DNA from: Actinomyces sp.
GTDB taxonomy: Bacteria > Actinomycetota > Actinomycetes > Actinomycetales > Actinomycetaceae
Assembly (NCBI GenBank): GCA_018375675.1
Contig: JAHACW010000014.1
Coordinates: forward strand, 1-43,725
Length of the DNA stretch: 43,725 nucleotides
Direction: 5' to 3'
The notes below the pieces were generated by a model, which saw only the letters and a program-made list of their open reading frames with translations, did no database searches and was not told the origin of the DNA. Every line of letters begins with the position of its first letter. The stretch's first letter is position 1. Shown piece after piece: positions 23,075 through 31,898 of this stretch. The translations under genes were made by a program, and so were the position numbers.

Positions 23075-24577
23075 ATGGCTACCCCCACTCCCGACGACAT
23101 CGCCAGTGATGTGCGCGAGCGCTCCAACACGGCGCTCAAGCGCGGCCTGGCGTCGCGTCATATGCAGATGATCGCCATCGGCGGAGCGATCGGCACGGGC
23201 CTGTTCCTGGCCTCCGGTGCGACGGTCGCGAACGCCGGTCCGGGCGGTGCCCTTCTCGCTTACGCGGCGATTGGCCTGATGGTGCTGCTCCTCATGCAGT
23301 CCCTGGGCGAGATGAGCGCACACCAGCCGGTCGCAGGCTCCTTCCAGACCTTCGCCACGAAGTTCATCTCCCCGTCCTTCGGTTTTGCGATGGGGTGGAA
23401 CTACTGGTTCAACTGGGCGGTGACGGTGGCCGCGGACCTTGTGGCATCGGGCTTGGTCATGGCCTATTGGTTCCCGTCCGTTCCTTCGTGGATATGGGCG
23501 GTGGGTTTCCTCGTGATCGTCGTTGGGCTTAATGCGCTCTCGGCGAGAGTCTACGGTGAGGCCGAATTCTGGTTGGCGGCCATCAAGGTCGTCATTGTCA
23601 TCGTCTTCGTCCTGTCGGGCGTCTTCATGATCGCCGGCGTGATGGGCGAAAACTCTCCGGGATTGTCGAATTGGACGATCGGGGACGCGCCCTTCCATAA
23701 CGGCTTCGTGGGCGTTATCGCGGTCTTCATGATCGCGGGCTTTTCCTTCCAGGGCACGGAGCTGGTGGGCGTGGCAGCGGGCGAATCCGAGAATCCGCGC
23801 AGGGACGTGCCGCGCTCGATCCGCACGGTGTTCTGGCGCATCATGTTCTTCTACATCGGCGCGATCGCCGTGATCGGCACGCTGCTGCCGTACACGGACC
23901 CGAGCCTGCTGAGCGCGGCCGATGACTCGGCGAACAACATCGCACAGTCGCCCTTCACGCTCGTGTTCGCGCGCATGGGTATCGGCGCGGCGGCCGCTGT
24001 CATGAATGCCGTCATCCTGACCTCGATCCTGTCTGCGGGTAACTCGGGCCTCTACGCCGCCTCGCGCATGCTGCACTCGATGGCCCTCAAGCGCCAGGCG
24101 CCCGCGATCTTCGCGCGAGTCACCAAGGGCGGCGTTCCCGCCTACGCGATGGCGGTGACGACGGTGACTGCGGCGCTTGGCTTCCTCACGCAGCTGGTCT
24201 TCAACGACGCGTACATCTGGCTGGTGAATATCGTCGGTATTTCCGGCATCATCATGTGGCTGGGTATCGCGGTCAGTCATATTCGTTTCCGCCGTGCGTA
24301 CCTGCTGCAGGGGTATCGCCTCGAGGATCTGCCGTATCGATCGCCGTTCTTCCCGGCCGGCCCGATCATCGCTTTCGTCATGTGCCTGGTGGTCATGGCG
24401 GGACAGAACTATGAAGCGGTGCTTCATGGTCAGGTCTGGGAGGTCGCGTCCTCCTACATCGGCCTGCCGCTGTTCGGCGTTGTCTGGTGGGGCTACCACG
24501 TCGCGCGCAAGGATCGGGTGGTGCCGCTGGCCGAGATGGACGTGGCTCCCGTGGAGATCGAGCCGGTCACCCGATAA
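23075..24577 (+). CDS. Amino-acid permease (APC superfamily, LysP-like)
   Basis: The 500-residue protein has about twelve membrane helices and probably imports an amino acid by proton symport. The N-terminal LKRGLASRHMQMIAIGGAIG is the AAT-family motif, and TGLFLASGATVANAGPGGALL is the substrate-site loop of helix 1. FQGTELVGVAAGESENPRRDVP resembles the lysine permease group. Lysine is thus a guess; other cationic or neutral amino acids are possible. I chose the ATG at 23075 because GAGGAA lies seven bases upstream. TAAGAT at 23034 could be its -10 box. Confidence 0.88.
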   Translation: MATPTPDDIASDVRERSNTALKRGLASRHMQMIAIGGAIGTGLFLASGATVANAGPGGALLAYAAIGLMVLLLMQSLGEMSAHQPVAGSFQTFATKFISPSFGFAMGWNYWFNWAVTVAADLVASGLVMAYWFPSVPSWIWAVGFLVIVVGLNALSARVYGEAEFWLAAIKVVIVIVFVLSGVFMIAGVMGENSPGLSNWTIGDAPFHNGFVGVIAVFMIAGFSFQGTELVGVAAGESENPRRDVPRSIRTVFWRIMFFYIGAIAVIGTLLPYTDPSLLSAADDSANNIAQSPFTLVFARMGIGAAAAVMNAVILTSILSAGNSGLYAASRMLHSMALKRQAPAIFARVTKGGVPAYAMAVTTVTAALGFLTQLVFNDAYIWLVNIVGISGIIMWLGIAVSHIRFRRAYLLQGYRLEDLPYRSPFFPAGPIIAFVMCLVVMAGQNYEAVLHGQVWEVASSYIGLPLFGVVWWGYHVARKDRVVPLAEMDVAPVEIEPVTR

Positions 24578-24581
24578 CGGG

Positions 24582-24620
24582 GACGAGGCCGGGGCCGGGT
24601 GCGCTGGGCGGGCCCGGTGC
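24582..24620 (+). terminator. Half copy of the palindrome family plus weak hairpin
   Basis: GACGAGGCCGGGGCC (24582-24596), one arm of the recurring palindrome, starts 5 bases after the permease stop. The opposite arm is missing. Instead CCGGG and CCCGG downstream can form a small hairpin. It may be a decayed or rearranged terminator. Confidence 0.4.
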
Positions 24621-24680
24621 GCCCCTTGTCACCCCTGGGCTCTGCCCGGCGTGGCGGTGCGTGAGCGGCGTGGCACTTCA

Positions 24681-24692
24681 TAGGATGGGGCC
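24681..24692 (+). promoter_or_regulatory. Leaderless-type -10 box of the lipoprotein gene
   Basis: TAGGAT at 24681-24686 lies exactly six bases before the ATG. Confidence 0.55.
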
Positions 24693-25325
24693 ATGATCAA
24701 CACGCGACGCATTCTTGCCGTGACCTCCCTGTCGGCCCTCGTCCTGGGCATCGCTGCCTGCTCCCCGCAGGGCACGCAGTCCCAGTCGGGATCGACGGCC
24801 TCGTCCGCTTCCCCCAGCGCTTCCGCCTCGCAGAGCGGCATGCCCGCCCAGAGCGGCGCCGGCCCCCAGAGCGGCGTGCCCGACGAGGGCAACCAGGCGC
24901 CCGAGGTGAACGTCTCCGACAACGACCAGCGTTGCGACCTGACGAACCTGCAGCCCGCCATCGACTCCCAGCAGGAGGCGGGCGGCACCACCTACGTGGA
25001 AATCGGCTTCACGAACGAGGGGCCCTCGTGCTGGATTGACGGATTCCCGCAGATCATCTTCTCCGGCGGCGGCTCCGTCATTTCCACCGCCGTGCGCGAC
25101 GGTGAGGACCCCGGCAACGTCTACACGATCGCTCAGGGAGGCCGCGTGGGCGTGACCCTGACGGCCGAGTCAACGGACGGCGTCGACGGCTGCAACCCCG
25201 CCGATTCGGAGTTGGTCGACATCATGCCCGAGGCGGGCACCGGAGCAACGAGCCTGCAGCTGACCCTGCGCGTGTGCCAGGAGATGCCCTCGGTGTCGGT
25301 GAGCCCCTTCGAGCCGCGTTCCTGA
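24693..25325 (+). CDS. DUF4232-type secreted lipoprotein
   Basis: The 210-residue protein has a lipoprotein signal peptide: INTRRILAVTSLSALVLGIAAC with the lipid-accepting Cys at about residue 23. A low-complexity Ser/Gln/Ala linker (24-70) follows, then a domain with RCDLTNLQPAID, VEIGFTNEGPSCWIDGFPQI and a final LQLTLRVCQ. Paired cysteines and the N-E-G-P-x-C pattern fit DUF4232, an extracellular beta-rich family of unknown function found in many actinobacterial lipoproteins. It would be anchored on the outer face of the membrane. It starts leaderless after TAGGAT. Confidence 0.85.
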   Translation: MINTRRILAVTSLSALVLGIAACSPQGTQSQSGSTASSASPSASASQSGMPAQSGAGPQSGVPDEGNQAPEVNVSDNDQRCDLTNLQPAIDSQQEAGGTTYVEIGFTNEGPSCWIDGFPQIIFSGGGSVISTAVRDGEDPGNVYTIAQGGRVGVTLTAESTDGVDGCNPADSELVDIMPEAGTGATSLQLTLRVCQEMPSVSVSPFEPRS

Positions 25326-25356
25326 GGAAGGTGCTGTCACTTCTTTGAACTACTGG

Positions 25357-25393
25357 GCGGGCTTCGAGACGGATGACGTCTCGAAGCCCGCCT
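25357..25393 (+). terminator. Perfect 16-bp stem after the lipoprotein gene
   Basis: GGCGGGCTTCGAGACG, a GATGA loop, then the exact complement, starting about 30 bases after the stop. Confidence 0.8.
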
Positions 25394-25623
25394 GCGTCTA
25401 TGGGCCTGGCTGTTGCTTTCTCAACGAAGGTCATGGTCATTTCTGGTGACGGAATATGAGATTTGGGCGCGTGCTGATACGCTGAACCAGCTGGAAGAAG
25501 TCGCGCACCCGCAGCGTCACACCGAGGCGACCGCGTCGGTGCGAGTGGCCCCTTCTTCGCCGGTGCGCGCGCGAGCCGATCGCGCGCATCCGAGATAACT
25601 GAGATCTTTAAGGAGACACTCCC

Positions 25624-25974
25624 ATGGGTATGCGTTCCACGACGCAGGCATTCCAGTTCGACGTGCCGTTCGAGCAGCTGTTCCAGCTCGCCACCCCGGC
25701 CGCGCAGTCCGTTCCCAAGGCGACCGTGACCCTCGCCGACCCCAACCGTCAGGTTGTCACCTTCGACACCCCGATGGGCATGATGTCCTGGGGCGAGAAC
25801 ATCGTCGTGGGCTTCATCCCCTCCGCGGGCAGCACCGTTGTCGAGGTCACCTGCACGACCAAGGGCCTGCCCAACCTCATGCAGGACAGCCGCAACCGCA
25901 AGATGATTGCGCAGTTCGTGACCGCTCTGTCCAACCTCGCGCAGACCACCGCTGTGGAGGTCGCTCGCTCCTGA
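25624..25974 (+). CDS. Small soluble protein of unknown function
   Basis: This 116-residue protein has no signal peptide or membrane helix. Segments TQAFQFDVPFEQLFQLATPAA, VTFDTPMGMMSWGENIVVGF and STVVEVTCTTKG suggest an alternating beta-strand and helix fold. SRNRKMIAQFVTALSNLAQ is a C-terminal helix. No family is recognised with confidence; the strand pattern is reminiscent of small SRPBCC- or DUF1499-like folds. The ATG follows AAGGAG at good spacing. It is monocistronic between two terminators. Confidence 0.7.
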   Translation: MGMRSTTQAFQFDVPFEQLFQLATPAAQSVPKATVTLADPNRQVVTFDTPMGMMSWGENIVVGFIPSAGSTVVEVTCTTKGLPNLMQDSRNRKMIAQFVTALSNLAQTTAVEVARS

Positions 25975-25991
25975 CGGGACGTGAGTCAGGC

Positions 25992-26033
25992 TCGGCCCCG
26001 GCCTCGTTGATTCATGAACGAGGCCGGGGCCGA
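25992..26033 (+). terminator. Palindromic terminator, CCGGCCTCGT family
   Basis: A 17-bp perfect inverted repeat (TCGGCCCCGGCCTCGTT and complement) with an 8-base loop lies after the 116-residue protein gene. Confidence 0.8.
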
Positions 26034-26081
26034 ACCGTGCGCCCAGGACCGGCCGATTGCGGTGGGGGAGCGCGCACGCGA

Positions 26082-26093
26082 TAGGCTGGATGC
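26082..26093 (+). promoter_or_regulatory. Leaderless-type -10 box
   Basis: TAGGCT at 26082-26087 lies exactly six bases before the ATG at 26094. Confidence 0.5.
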
Positions 26094-27056
26094 ATGAGTG
26101 CCTTCGGGGTACTACGCGAGGAGGAACGGAGACGTATGAACAAGTTTGCGCCGCCCACAGGCGACGAGAATGTCGCTCCCGGGACTCTGCCCGCCGAGCA
26201 GACTGGTGCTGCCCAGCCGGTACCCGGGCCGAATGCCGCATGGAGCCAGGGGAGTGGTGTACCTAGGAGCCAGCCTTGGGGGCCCGCACCGGCTCCTGTG
26301 GCGCAACCCGGCCCCCAGATGGTGAGGCCGAGCTACGGCACCTTCAACGTGGTCACAGACAAGGACCGAGGAACGCTGCGGTGCTGGCTTATCTGGGGTA
26401 TTGGGCTGGCATGCGCCGCCCTCTTTATGTGGCTGGGCATCGAGGGCAAGAGCTGGCTCTACACGGCGGCAGCGATCATCGGCGCCGTCGTCTGCTTGCT
26501 GCTGGGAGTGACGGAGGCGCGCTGGGAGCGCTGGTTTGTGCATGTCATGTCCGGGCCCGACGGAACGATTCTCGTGCGTCCCGGTGCCACCGTGACGTAT
26601 CTTCGCATCCTCACAGCGCTACTTGCCAGTGCCGCGGGAGTGTGTTTCTTCTACGTGTCCCTCTTCAGCGTAAACACTGATCTCAGGAACATCGCTAGTG
26701 GTAACGAGCTGTTAGCCGCAGCGGTCGCGCTCTACCTGGTTGCCAAGATTATCGGATCTCAGAGCCGTGAATGCATCATCGTGAGCCAGCAGCGTGTGGA
26801 CATTTGGGGCAAGGGCGGCATCCACTATTCGATCCCTTGGAGCGACCAGCCCAGGGTGATTGGGCAGCGCAACAACGGTAAGAGCCTGCTGATCGGTGCC
26901 GGACAGAATATCGAATGTCCCGTCGTATTCACGACTCTGCGCATCCGTCCGTCGCGAGTGAGAAGCCTGCTCGCCTACTACCAGACAACGCCGGGTGCGC
27001 TTGACCGCCTCTCCGCCCCCGAGGCGCGCGATGAGGCGGCGAAGGCTCTGAGCTGA
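26094..27056 (+). CDS. Membrane protein of unknown function
   Basis: The 320-residue protein has a Pro/Gly/Ala-rich cytoplasmic arm (about 15-85), four hydrophobic helices at about 100-215, and a soluble C-terminal domain. The helices come as two hairpins around a short polar region. The C-terminal domain has SRECIIVSQQRVDIWGKGG, which resembles a bacterial PH-like strand pattern (weak). Two starts are plausible. The ATG at 26094 is six bases after TAGGCT, as in other leaderless genes here. The ATG at 26136 is preceded by AGGAGG and a GGAG-like sequence. Codons 2-14 include GTA, CTA and AGA, which are unusual here and favour 26136. Confidence 0.7.
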   Translation: MSAFGVLREEERRRMNKFAPPTGDENVAPGTLPAEQTGAAQPVPGPNAAWSQGSGVPRSQPWGPAPAPVAQPGPQMVRPSYGTFNVVTDKDRGTLRCWLIWGIGLACAALFMWLGIEGKSWLYTAAAIIGAVVCLLLGVTEARWERWFVHVMSGPDGTILVRPGATVTYLRILTALLASAAGVCFFYVSLFSVNTDLRNIASGNELLAAAVALYLVAKIIGSQSRECIIVSQQRVDIWGKGGIHYSIPWSDQPRVIGQRNNGKSLLIGAGQNIECPVVFTTLRIRPSRVRSLLAYYQTTPGALDRLSAPEARDEAAKALS

Positions 27057-27096
27057 ACGCCACGCGTTGAATCCGCAGTGGTGAGCTGACCTCGTG

Positions 27097-27140
27097 ACTC
27101 GGCCCCGGCCTCGTTCATAGTGACGAGGCCGGGGCCGAGT
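27097..27140. terminator. Palindromic terminator, CCGGCCTCGT family
   Basis: A perfect 18-bp inverted repeat (ACTCGGCCCCGGCCTCGT and complement) with an 8-base loop lies between convergent genes. Confidence 0.85.
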
Positions 27141-27204
27141 CTTGTGTGCAGCGCGCGGGCACTGCGTCCCTCCCGGGCTGTGCCCGTGCCGGGGAGGGGG
27201 GACG

Positions 27205-30030
27205 TTACTGTCCGGAGGTGTCTGTGAGCGTCCAGCGCTGCGACTTGGAGGTGTCGGAGCACTGCGAGATGACCGCCTGCGTGGCGTCGCGCGTCGTGTC
27301 GTCCGGGATCGTCAGACACAGGCCGGACGCACGGTTTTCGAGCTGGCCATTCTCGTTGAGATCCCACATCTGGGATTCCAGAGCCGGGTAGCAGGTCCAC
27401 ATGTGCGCGACCGTGCCCTCCTTGGTGTATCCGCCCAGGACGTCGACGCAGCGATCGCCGATGCGGATGTGCCCGTCACCCTCGTAGATGACAGTCTGCG
27501 CAGCGCTGCTCCCGGAGCAGTTGCTGTTCCACACGGGGGTGCCGTTGGATCCCTTCGGATCCTGGGAGGTCAGGCACTGGCCGAGGCCGTTGCGCAGCTG
27601 GCCGACGATCGTCGCGGGCACGAGGCCCGAGTCGTCCGCGTCGGTTGTGGAGGCATTGTCGGACGTGTCCACAGCGGCGGGTGCGAGGGCCGCGCGATCC
27701 GCAACCTTAGTGGGGGAGAAGACCACCATGTCCCACGAGGCCAGGCGGCCCACGTTGAAGGTGATCGTCGTGCGGCCCTGCTCATCCGTGCCCGTCGTGA
27801 AGTCGAGGGTCGTCGGGCGGCCACCGTCGTCGTCAGGGCTGACGGCGAAGATCGAACCGGGGACCTGCTCGCCGTCCTCCAGGTGGTAGGTGACGGACGT
27901 GTTGTCGAAGGGCAGGATCGGCTTGGCGGCATTGCGCCAGTACTCGTCGTTGCCTTCGTTGTCGTTGGTGCGCAGGTTGATCAGGTGCAGGGCCGTGCCC
28001 GCGTTGGACGTCATGGTGTTCGCCCAGATCGTGTTCGCAGCGCCGTCCGTCGAGGTCGGTAGGCCCACACCGTTCGTCGAGACCTCGACCTGGTGTTCCT
28101 TGCGTGTCAGGTTGTCGCCGAAGAGGAGGTTCTCGTAGGCGGTGGAGATGTTGTAGTAGTTCTTCATCCACGCCTGGAGGTCTGGGGGTAGTCCTCGGCC
28201 GGATTCGGCGAAGAACTGATCGTCCAGCATGCGCCCGTAGTCGCCGAGCTCCAGGTGGTGCGCGCCGTTCGCAGCGAATGCCGCGTCCGCGAGCTTGACG
28301 GAATCCGCGTTGAACTCGCGGAACGTAATGCAGTCGATGTTGACGGGCGCGTACTTCTCGTACTTGTCGATCGGGAAGGAAATCGTGTGGGTGCCCGGCG
28401 TGAGCTCCACGTTGATGGAGATATCTTCGCGCCAGTCGGAGGCACTCTCCGTCTTGTTGAAGGTGACGTACTTCAGGAGCTTCTGCTGACCCTTCTTGCC
28501 CATGTCGATCATCACCTGGTGGTTGGCGCCATCTGCCTGTGGGCTCGAGTAACGCGGCGAGAAGGTGAAGGTGCCTCCCTGGCCTGCGTCAACGGTGAAG
28601 GTGACGGCGTCGCCGTCCTTGGAAATGCCCGAGGCGTAGGAGCCGCCCGATGCGGTGGGATCACCAGAGGTGATGGTGACGTCGCCGCTCACGCGCGCCT
28701 GGTCGGACTCGGCCTCGATGCGCACGCCGTTGTCGGCAGTGATTTCGGGGTGCCTGTACTCCTTGGCCGCTGCGTCCCAGTAGCGGGTTGTTGGATCGTA
28801 GTCGTTCGCGTAGGCGGTGACCACCATCGGCTTCTTCGTGCCCGTGGCGCGCACGCCCTGCAGGTAGCTGGCGATCTGCGCGTTCGTCTCGTTGTTGTCC
28901 CACAGCTCCGTGTACAGGTATGTGGATGAGCCGGGAATGACCTTGTCGTTTCCGGCGCCGTCGGGCAGGTTGATGCCCACCGCACCCTTTGTCTGTTCGG
29001 CAGTCTCGTTGACGAGCGCCGACAGACCCTCGGTCAGGTTGAGCTTGTTGCCGGAAGCATCTTTCTTGACGGTCTGGCCGAGCGTGTCGATGTGCGTGCC
29101 GGTGAACTTGAATTCATCCTTCTGGTTCACGTATTGGCCGGTGATGTAGTCGCGCCAGCCCTTGTTGTTGACGTTCATCATCGTCATGTGGTTCTGGGGC
29201 TCGGGCGTGTTGGGGGGCAACTGGACCCACCACTGGCTGCCGAAGTCGCGTTGCCAGTATGAGCCGTTGTCCTCGCGCAGGATCCAGTCTTCTTTGATGG
29301 CGCTTGTGTCGTAGCCGTCGTTGACCGCGTATGCCATGGAGTAGGCCAGCGAGGCGGCGCCAACTGCGTCTGCCTTGGTTACGTAGGTGTTGATGGTCGC
29401 AGCGGAGGCGTAGGTGTCTCGGTACCACAGCGGCCACTTGTTCTTGAGGTCGCCTTTGGCGACGGGCTGCTCGTGGCGGTACTGCCAGTCATAGAACTGG
29501 AAGGCGTTGAGGTGATAGTCCTGGCTGAGCTTCGTCACGTAGTCGGATGGGGCGTGGAACAGGTAGGGCTCGTAGGTGGCGTTGTCGGCCAAGCCGTCGG
29601 GGGCAGTGGGCTTGAAGTGGGAGAGGTAGCCCATGCGCGGGAAGCGCGTCCAGCTGGTGGAGGCGTCGATGGCGGTTTCCGCGTGCGTGCCGTCCCCACC
29701 GGTCGCGGTGACGAGGTACCCTTGGCCGTCTTCGCTCGGCGTTGTGTAGGTCCAGGTGGCCTTGCCGTTCGTCACGGTGGCGTCGCCCGAGTCGATTTCG
29801 ACGCCGAGGTGGCTGACGGAGAAGTGGACGGTTCCCTCGGTCGAGGCCTCGGCCGTGATCGTTGCCTGCTTACCCGGTTCGTGCGTGGACTTGTCCGTGT
29901 AGGCGCGGGTGACGTGCGCCGTGCCCGTGGCGGTGGCCGGTGTGCTGCTCGGCAGAGGCAGAGCGGTGGCGACGACCGCGGTGCCCAGCACGATGGCCGC
30001 GGGGATGGTCAGGGGATGTCGTGTCTCCAT
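27205..30030 (-). CDS. Secreted GH66 dextranase / cycloisomaltooligosaccharide glucanotransferase-like enzyme with CBM35 and ricin-type lectin domains
   Basis: The 941-residue secreted enzyme probably acts on alpha-1,6-glucan (dextran). A signal peptide (about 1-37, core AAIVLGTAVVATALPLP) is followed by an Ig-like N-domain. The GH66 barrel has FQFYDWQYRHEQPV, nucleophile candidate Asp315 in THIDTLGQT and acid/base candidate Glu375 in LYTELWDNN. A CBM35-like insert at about 432-565 starts VRIEAESDQARVSGD. The GH66 C-part follows, then a ricin-type beta-trefoil at about 815-941 with SQMWDL and SQRWTL. The CBM35 insertion recalls cyclizing glucanotransferases. No LPXTG anchor is seen. Start 30030 was chosen for signal-peptide fit and an upstream GAGGA. 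Confidence 0.88.
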   Translation of the reverse strand: METRHPLTIPAAIVLGTAVVATALPLPSSTPATATGTAHVTRAYTDKSTHEPGKQATITAEASTEGTVHFSVSHLGVEIDSGDATVTNGKATWTYTTPSEDGQGYLVTATGGDGTHAETAIDASTSWTRFPRMGYLSHFKPTAPDGLADNATYEPYLFHAPSDYVTKLSQDYHLNAFQFYDWQYRHEQPVAKGDLKNKWPLWYRDTYASAATINTYVTKADAVGAASLAYSMAYAVNDGYDTSAIKEDWILREDNGSYWQRDFGSQWWVQLPPNTPEPQNHMTMMNVNNKGWRDYITGQYVNQKDEFKFTGTHIDTLGQTVKKDASGNKLNLTEGLSALVNETAEQTKGAVGINLPDGAGNDKVIPGSSTYLYTELWDNNETNAQIASYLQGVRATGTKKPMVVTAYANDYDPTTRYWDAAAKEYRHPEITADNGVRIEAESDQARVSGDVTITSGDPTASGGSYASGISKDGDAVTFTVDAGQGGTFTFSPRYSSPQADGANHQVMIDMGKKGQQKLLKYVTFNKTESASDWREDISINVELTPGTHTISFPIDKYEKYAPVNIDCITFREFNADSVKLADAAFAANGAHHLELGDYGRMLDDQFFAESGRGLPPDLQAWMKNYYNISTAYENLLFGDNLTRKEHQVEVSTNGVGLPTSTDGAANTIWANTMTSNAGTALHLINLRTNDNEGNDEYWRNAAKPILPFDNTSVTYHLEDGEQVPGSIFAVSPDDDGGRPTTLDFTTGTDEQGRTTITFNVGRLASWDMVVFSPTKVADRAALAPAAVDTSDNASTTDADDSGLVPATIVGQLRNGLGQCLTSQDPKGSNGTPVWNSNCSGSSAAQTVIYEGDGHIRIGDRCVDVLGGYTKEGTVAHMWTCYPALESQMWDLNENGQLENRASGLCLTIPDDTTRDATQAVISQCSDTSKSQRWTLTDTSGQ

Positions 30031-30441
30031 GACGTGTGTGTCCTCGAAATCGTTGACGGGACTGCCCGGTGGGGGAGTCATGCGCGTGAAAATGCGCCCA
30101 TTCAACGGTAAAGCGATTTTTCAGTAAATTAACCGACAATATGGTGATGCTGAGCGAAAATGTCCCGCAGTACGGACAAGTAAAATCGTGGGTCTGTTGA
30201 ATTTATGAGTATTTGCCAGGTGTTGTGCACCCGTGAGCTGCTGTAATGGCTGTTATGTGGAGATGGGGCGAGCTGCTGTTTTCTGAAAGTGTCTAACGGT
30301 GGTGCGGTGGGGGAGTATCCTGAAAAGTTGGGTTTTGCGAGTCCGTTTCCCTCGCTTGACGGTTATCGATGAGGTCCGGGCTGGGTTGTGCGTTCTGTCT
30401 GGTTGCAGGGGAGCGGTAGAAGCTGCTCCCGAGACAACGGA
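30031..30441. other. 411-bp intergenic region upstream of the GH66 gene
   Basis: I see no convincing gene here. The 30100-30290 part is clearly richer in A/T than the rest of the window and should hold the GH66 promoter, but no clear -35/-10 pair stands out. The end (about 30405-30441) carries GCAGGGGAGCGGTAGAAGCTGCTCCC, which can form a GGGAGC/GCTCCC hairpin. It matches sequence downstream of the two other paralogous membrane-protein genes. Confidence 0.5.
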
Positions 30442-30960
30442 CTACTGCTTGTCGGTGTCGGTAACCCCGGTGGTCGCTGTTGGGGCGTCTGCAACGTTGG
30501 AATCGCCAGGTTTCTCGGTTTCAGCCGGATCGGTGGGAGTGCCAGAGGCGCTGGGCGTGGCAGTTTGCTGAGGGTCCGGCGAGTGGAAGATCTCGCGGAG
30601 TCCCCACGCGAAGAAGGCAGCGAAGAAGTGGAAGGGCATCCATGAAGTCACGAGCCACCAGTCGGACCCGCCGCCGGCAATGCCCGCCCCCAGTCGTCCG
30701 AACCACCACAGGATGGGTACGTCGATGAGAACAGTAACCGCGATCACGATTGCCTTCCACAACCCGGCGCGGTCGAGAAAATCCCGCGAGATAGATGCCA
30801 ACACCTGGAAGAAGGTGAAGAAGCCCATGAGACCGAAAAAAGTCAACAGAACGAGGCTGGATGACAAAGAGAGTACGAGTAAGACCAGGAGGCCCACTTG
30901 GAGCATCAGATACCGGACGATGAACGTAATAATCCCTCGAGGGTCCCGCATATCAATCAT
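30442..30960 (-). CDS. Small membrane protein, paralogue A of three
   Basis: This 172-residue protein starts MIDMRDPRGIITFIVRYLML and has about four hydrophobic helices: about 14-34, 36-55, 66-90 and 100-122. It contains GLMGFFTFFQVLASISRDFLD and FAAFFAWGLREIFHS, and the C-terminal tail is Thr/Ala/Pro/Asp-rich, ending TDTDKQ. The same layout is in paralogues B and C. No family is recognised. TAGGAT is six bases before the ATG (leaderless type), conserved in the copies. The tail is the most variable part. Confidence 0.8.
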   Translation of the reverse strand: MIDMRDPRGIITFIVRYLMLQVGLLVLLVLSLSSSLVLLTFFGLMGFFTFFQVLASISRDFLDRAGLWKAIVIAVTVLIDVPILWWFGRLGAGIAGGGSDWWLVTSWMPFHFFAAFFAWGLREIFHSPDPQQTATPSASGTPTDPAETEKPGDSNVADAPTATTGVTDTDKQ

Positions 30961-30966
30961 GCCCCC

Positions 30967-30972
30967 ATCCTA
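30967..30972 (-). promoter_or_regulatory. Leaderless-type -10 box, paralogue A
   Basis: Reverse-strand TAGGAT six bases before the ATG at 30960; the same box occurs at paralogue B and as TACGAT at C. Confidence 0.55.
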
Positions 30973-31047
30973 ACGGGCTTAGTCACGGGCCAAGCCCCCC
31001 TCACGACTCCCTGCGTCGTAGCGCCACCAACCCCGATCTGCTTGCTG

Positions 31048-31079
31048 TCCCGGCCTCGTGAATGGACGAGTACAGGGTC
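31048..31079 (-). terminator. Degraded palindrome-family terminator after paralogue B
   Basis: CCCGGCCTCGTG then GGACGAGTACAGGG is an imperfect copy. It aligns with the element at 32221-32252 after paralogue C, including the following GTCAGTTTTCG, so element and gene seem to have been duplicated together. Confidence 0.5.
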
Positions 31080-31137
31080 AGTTTTCGTCTTTTGTCTAGC
31101 GGCAGGGGAGCGATCGAAGCTGTTGTCGAGAAAAAGG

Positions 31138-31662
31138 TTATCGATCGTCCGCGGTGTCGGCTTTCGTGCTCGTGGGGGTGTCCGTCAAGGCGTCTGTGTC
31201 TTTGGAAGCGGAATCAGCCGGTTCGGCGGCAGCATCCAGGGTACTTGGGGCCGCAGTTTTTCGTGATGCCAACGCATGGATGATCTCGCGCAGACCCCAC
31301 GCGCACAGGGCGGCGACGGCGTGCGAGGGGAGCCACTCAGTTACGGCGAACCAGGGAGACCCGCCGTCAAATACAACAACCAGTGACAGTCCGAATAGCC
31401 ATAGGACAGCCCCATCGAAGGCGATGGCACCCGTGATCACTGCGGCCTTCCATACAACGGGCTGATCGAGGAACTTACGCGATATGGATGCCATCACCTG
31501 GGCGAAACTGAAGAAGCCCATGAGGCCATAAGAAAACAAATTGGTGAGGCCCGGCAGTACCGGCAGTAATGGAAAAGAAAACAACAACAGGACGACCGCG
31601 TAGAACAGCATGAAACGGACGATGAACGTAATAATCCCTCGCGGGTCACGCGTATCTGTCAT
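31138..31662 (-). CDS. Small membrane protein, paralogue B of three
   Basis: This 174-residue protein starts MTDTRDPRGIITFIVRFMLF, has four hydrophobic helices and contains GLMGFFSFAQVMASISRKFLD and AVAALCAWGLREIIHAL. The polar Ala/Asp/Thr tail ends KADTADDR. It is clearly related to A and C, with the highest similarity at the N-terminus and in the two segments quoted. TAGGAT lies six bases before the ATG. The function is unknown. Confidence 0.8.
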   Translation of the reverse strand: MTDTRDPRGIITFIVRFMLFYAVVLLLFSFPLLPVLPGLTNLFSYGLMGFFSFAQVMASISRKFLDQPVVWKAAVITGAIAFDGAVLWLFGLSLVVVFDGGSPWFAVTEWLPSHAVAALCAWGLREIIHALASRKTAAPSTLDAAAEPADSASKDTDALTDTPTSTKADTADDR

Positions 31663-31668
31663 GCCACC

Positions 31669-31674
31669 ATCCTA
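31669..31674 (-). promoter_or_regulatory. Leaderless-type -10 box, paralogue B
   Basis: Reverse-strand TAGGAT exactly six bases before the ATG at 31662. Confidence 0.55.
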
Positions 31675-31743
31675 ACGGAGCACTCAGATGTGAAGTTCGG
31701 TCCCTCACGCTCCCTGCGTCTCGGCGACACCAGCCTCACCTGC

Positions 31744-31791
31744 TCCCGGCCCCGGCCTCGTTGATCAATGAACGAACGCGGTCACCGGGCC
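31744..31791. repeat. Degenerate copy of the CCGGCCTCGT palindrome
   Basis: CCCGGCCCCGGCCTCGTTGA has an intact left arm, but the right arm is broken (AACGAACGCGGTCACCGGGCCG). Unlike the other copies it lies between divergent genes, where a terminator is not expected. It may be a relic from rearrangement. Confidence 0.5.
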
Positions 31792-31804
31792 GCTCACAGG
31801 CTCC

Positions 31805-31810
31805 TATACT
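31805..31810 (+). promoter_or_regulatory. -10 box TATACT upstream of the TfoX-domain gene
   Basis: A near-consensus -10 box about 90 bases before the ATG. No clear -35 box is seen at 17 bases. Confidence 0.4.
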
Positions 31811-31898
31811 GTTCTCGTCCGCCACAAAAGAGAAAGGCCGCTGAATGCAGCGCAGGATCAGGCGAGCGTGGCATTGAGTGGGAAAGCGAGGACAAAAG

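Noticed and set aside
22292..24499. 735-codon open frame opposite the permease and overlapping the MgtC-like gene
   Set aside because: It overlaps two confident genes. The translation is His/Arg/Asp-rich and non-globular.
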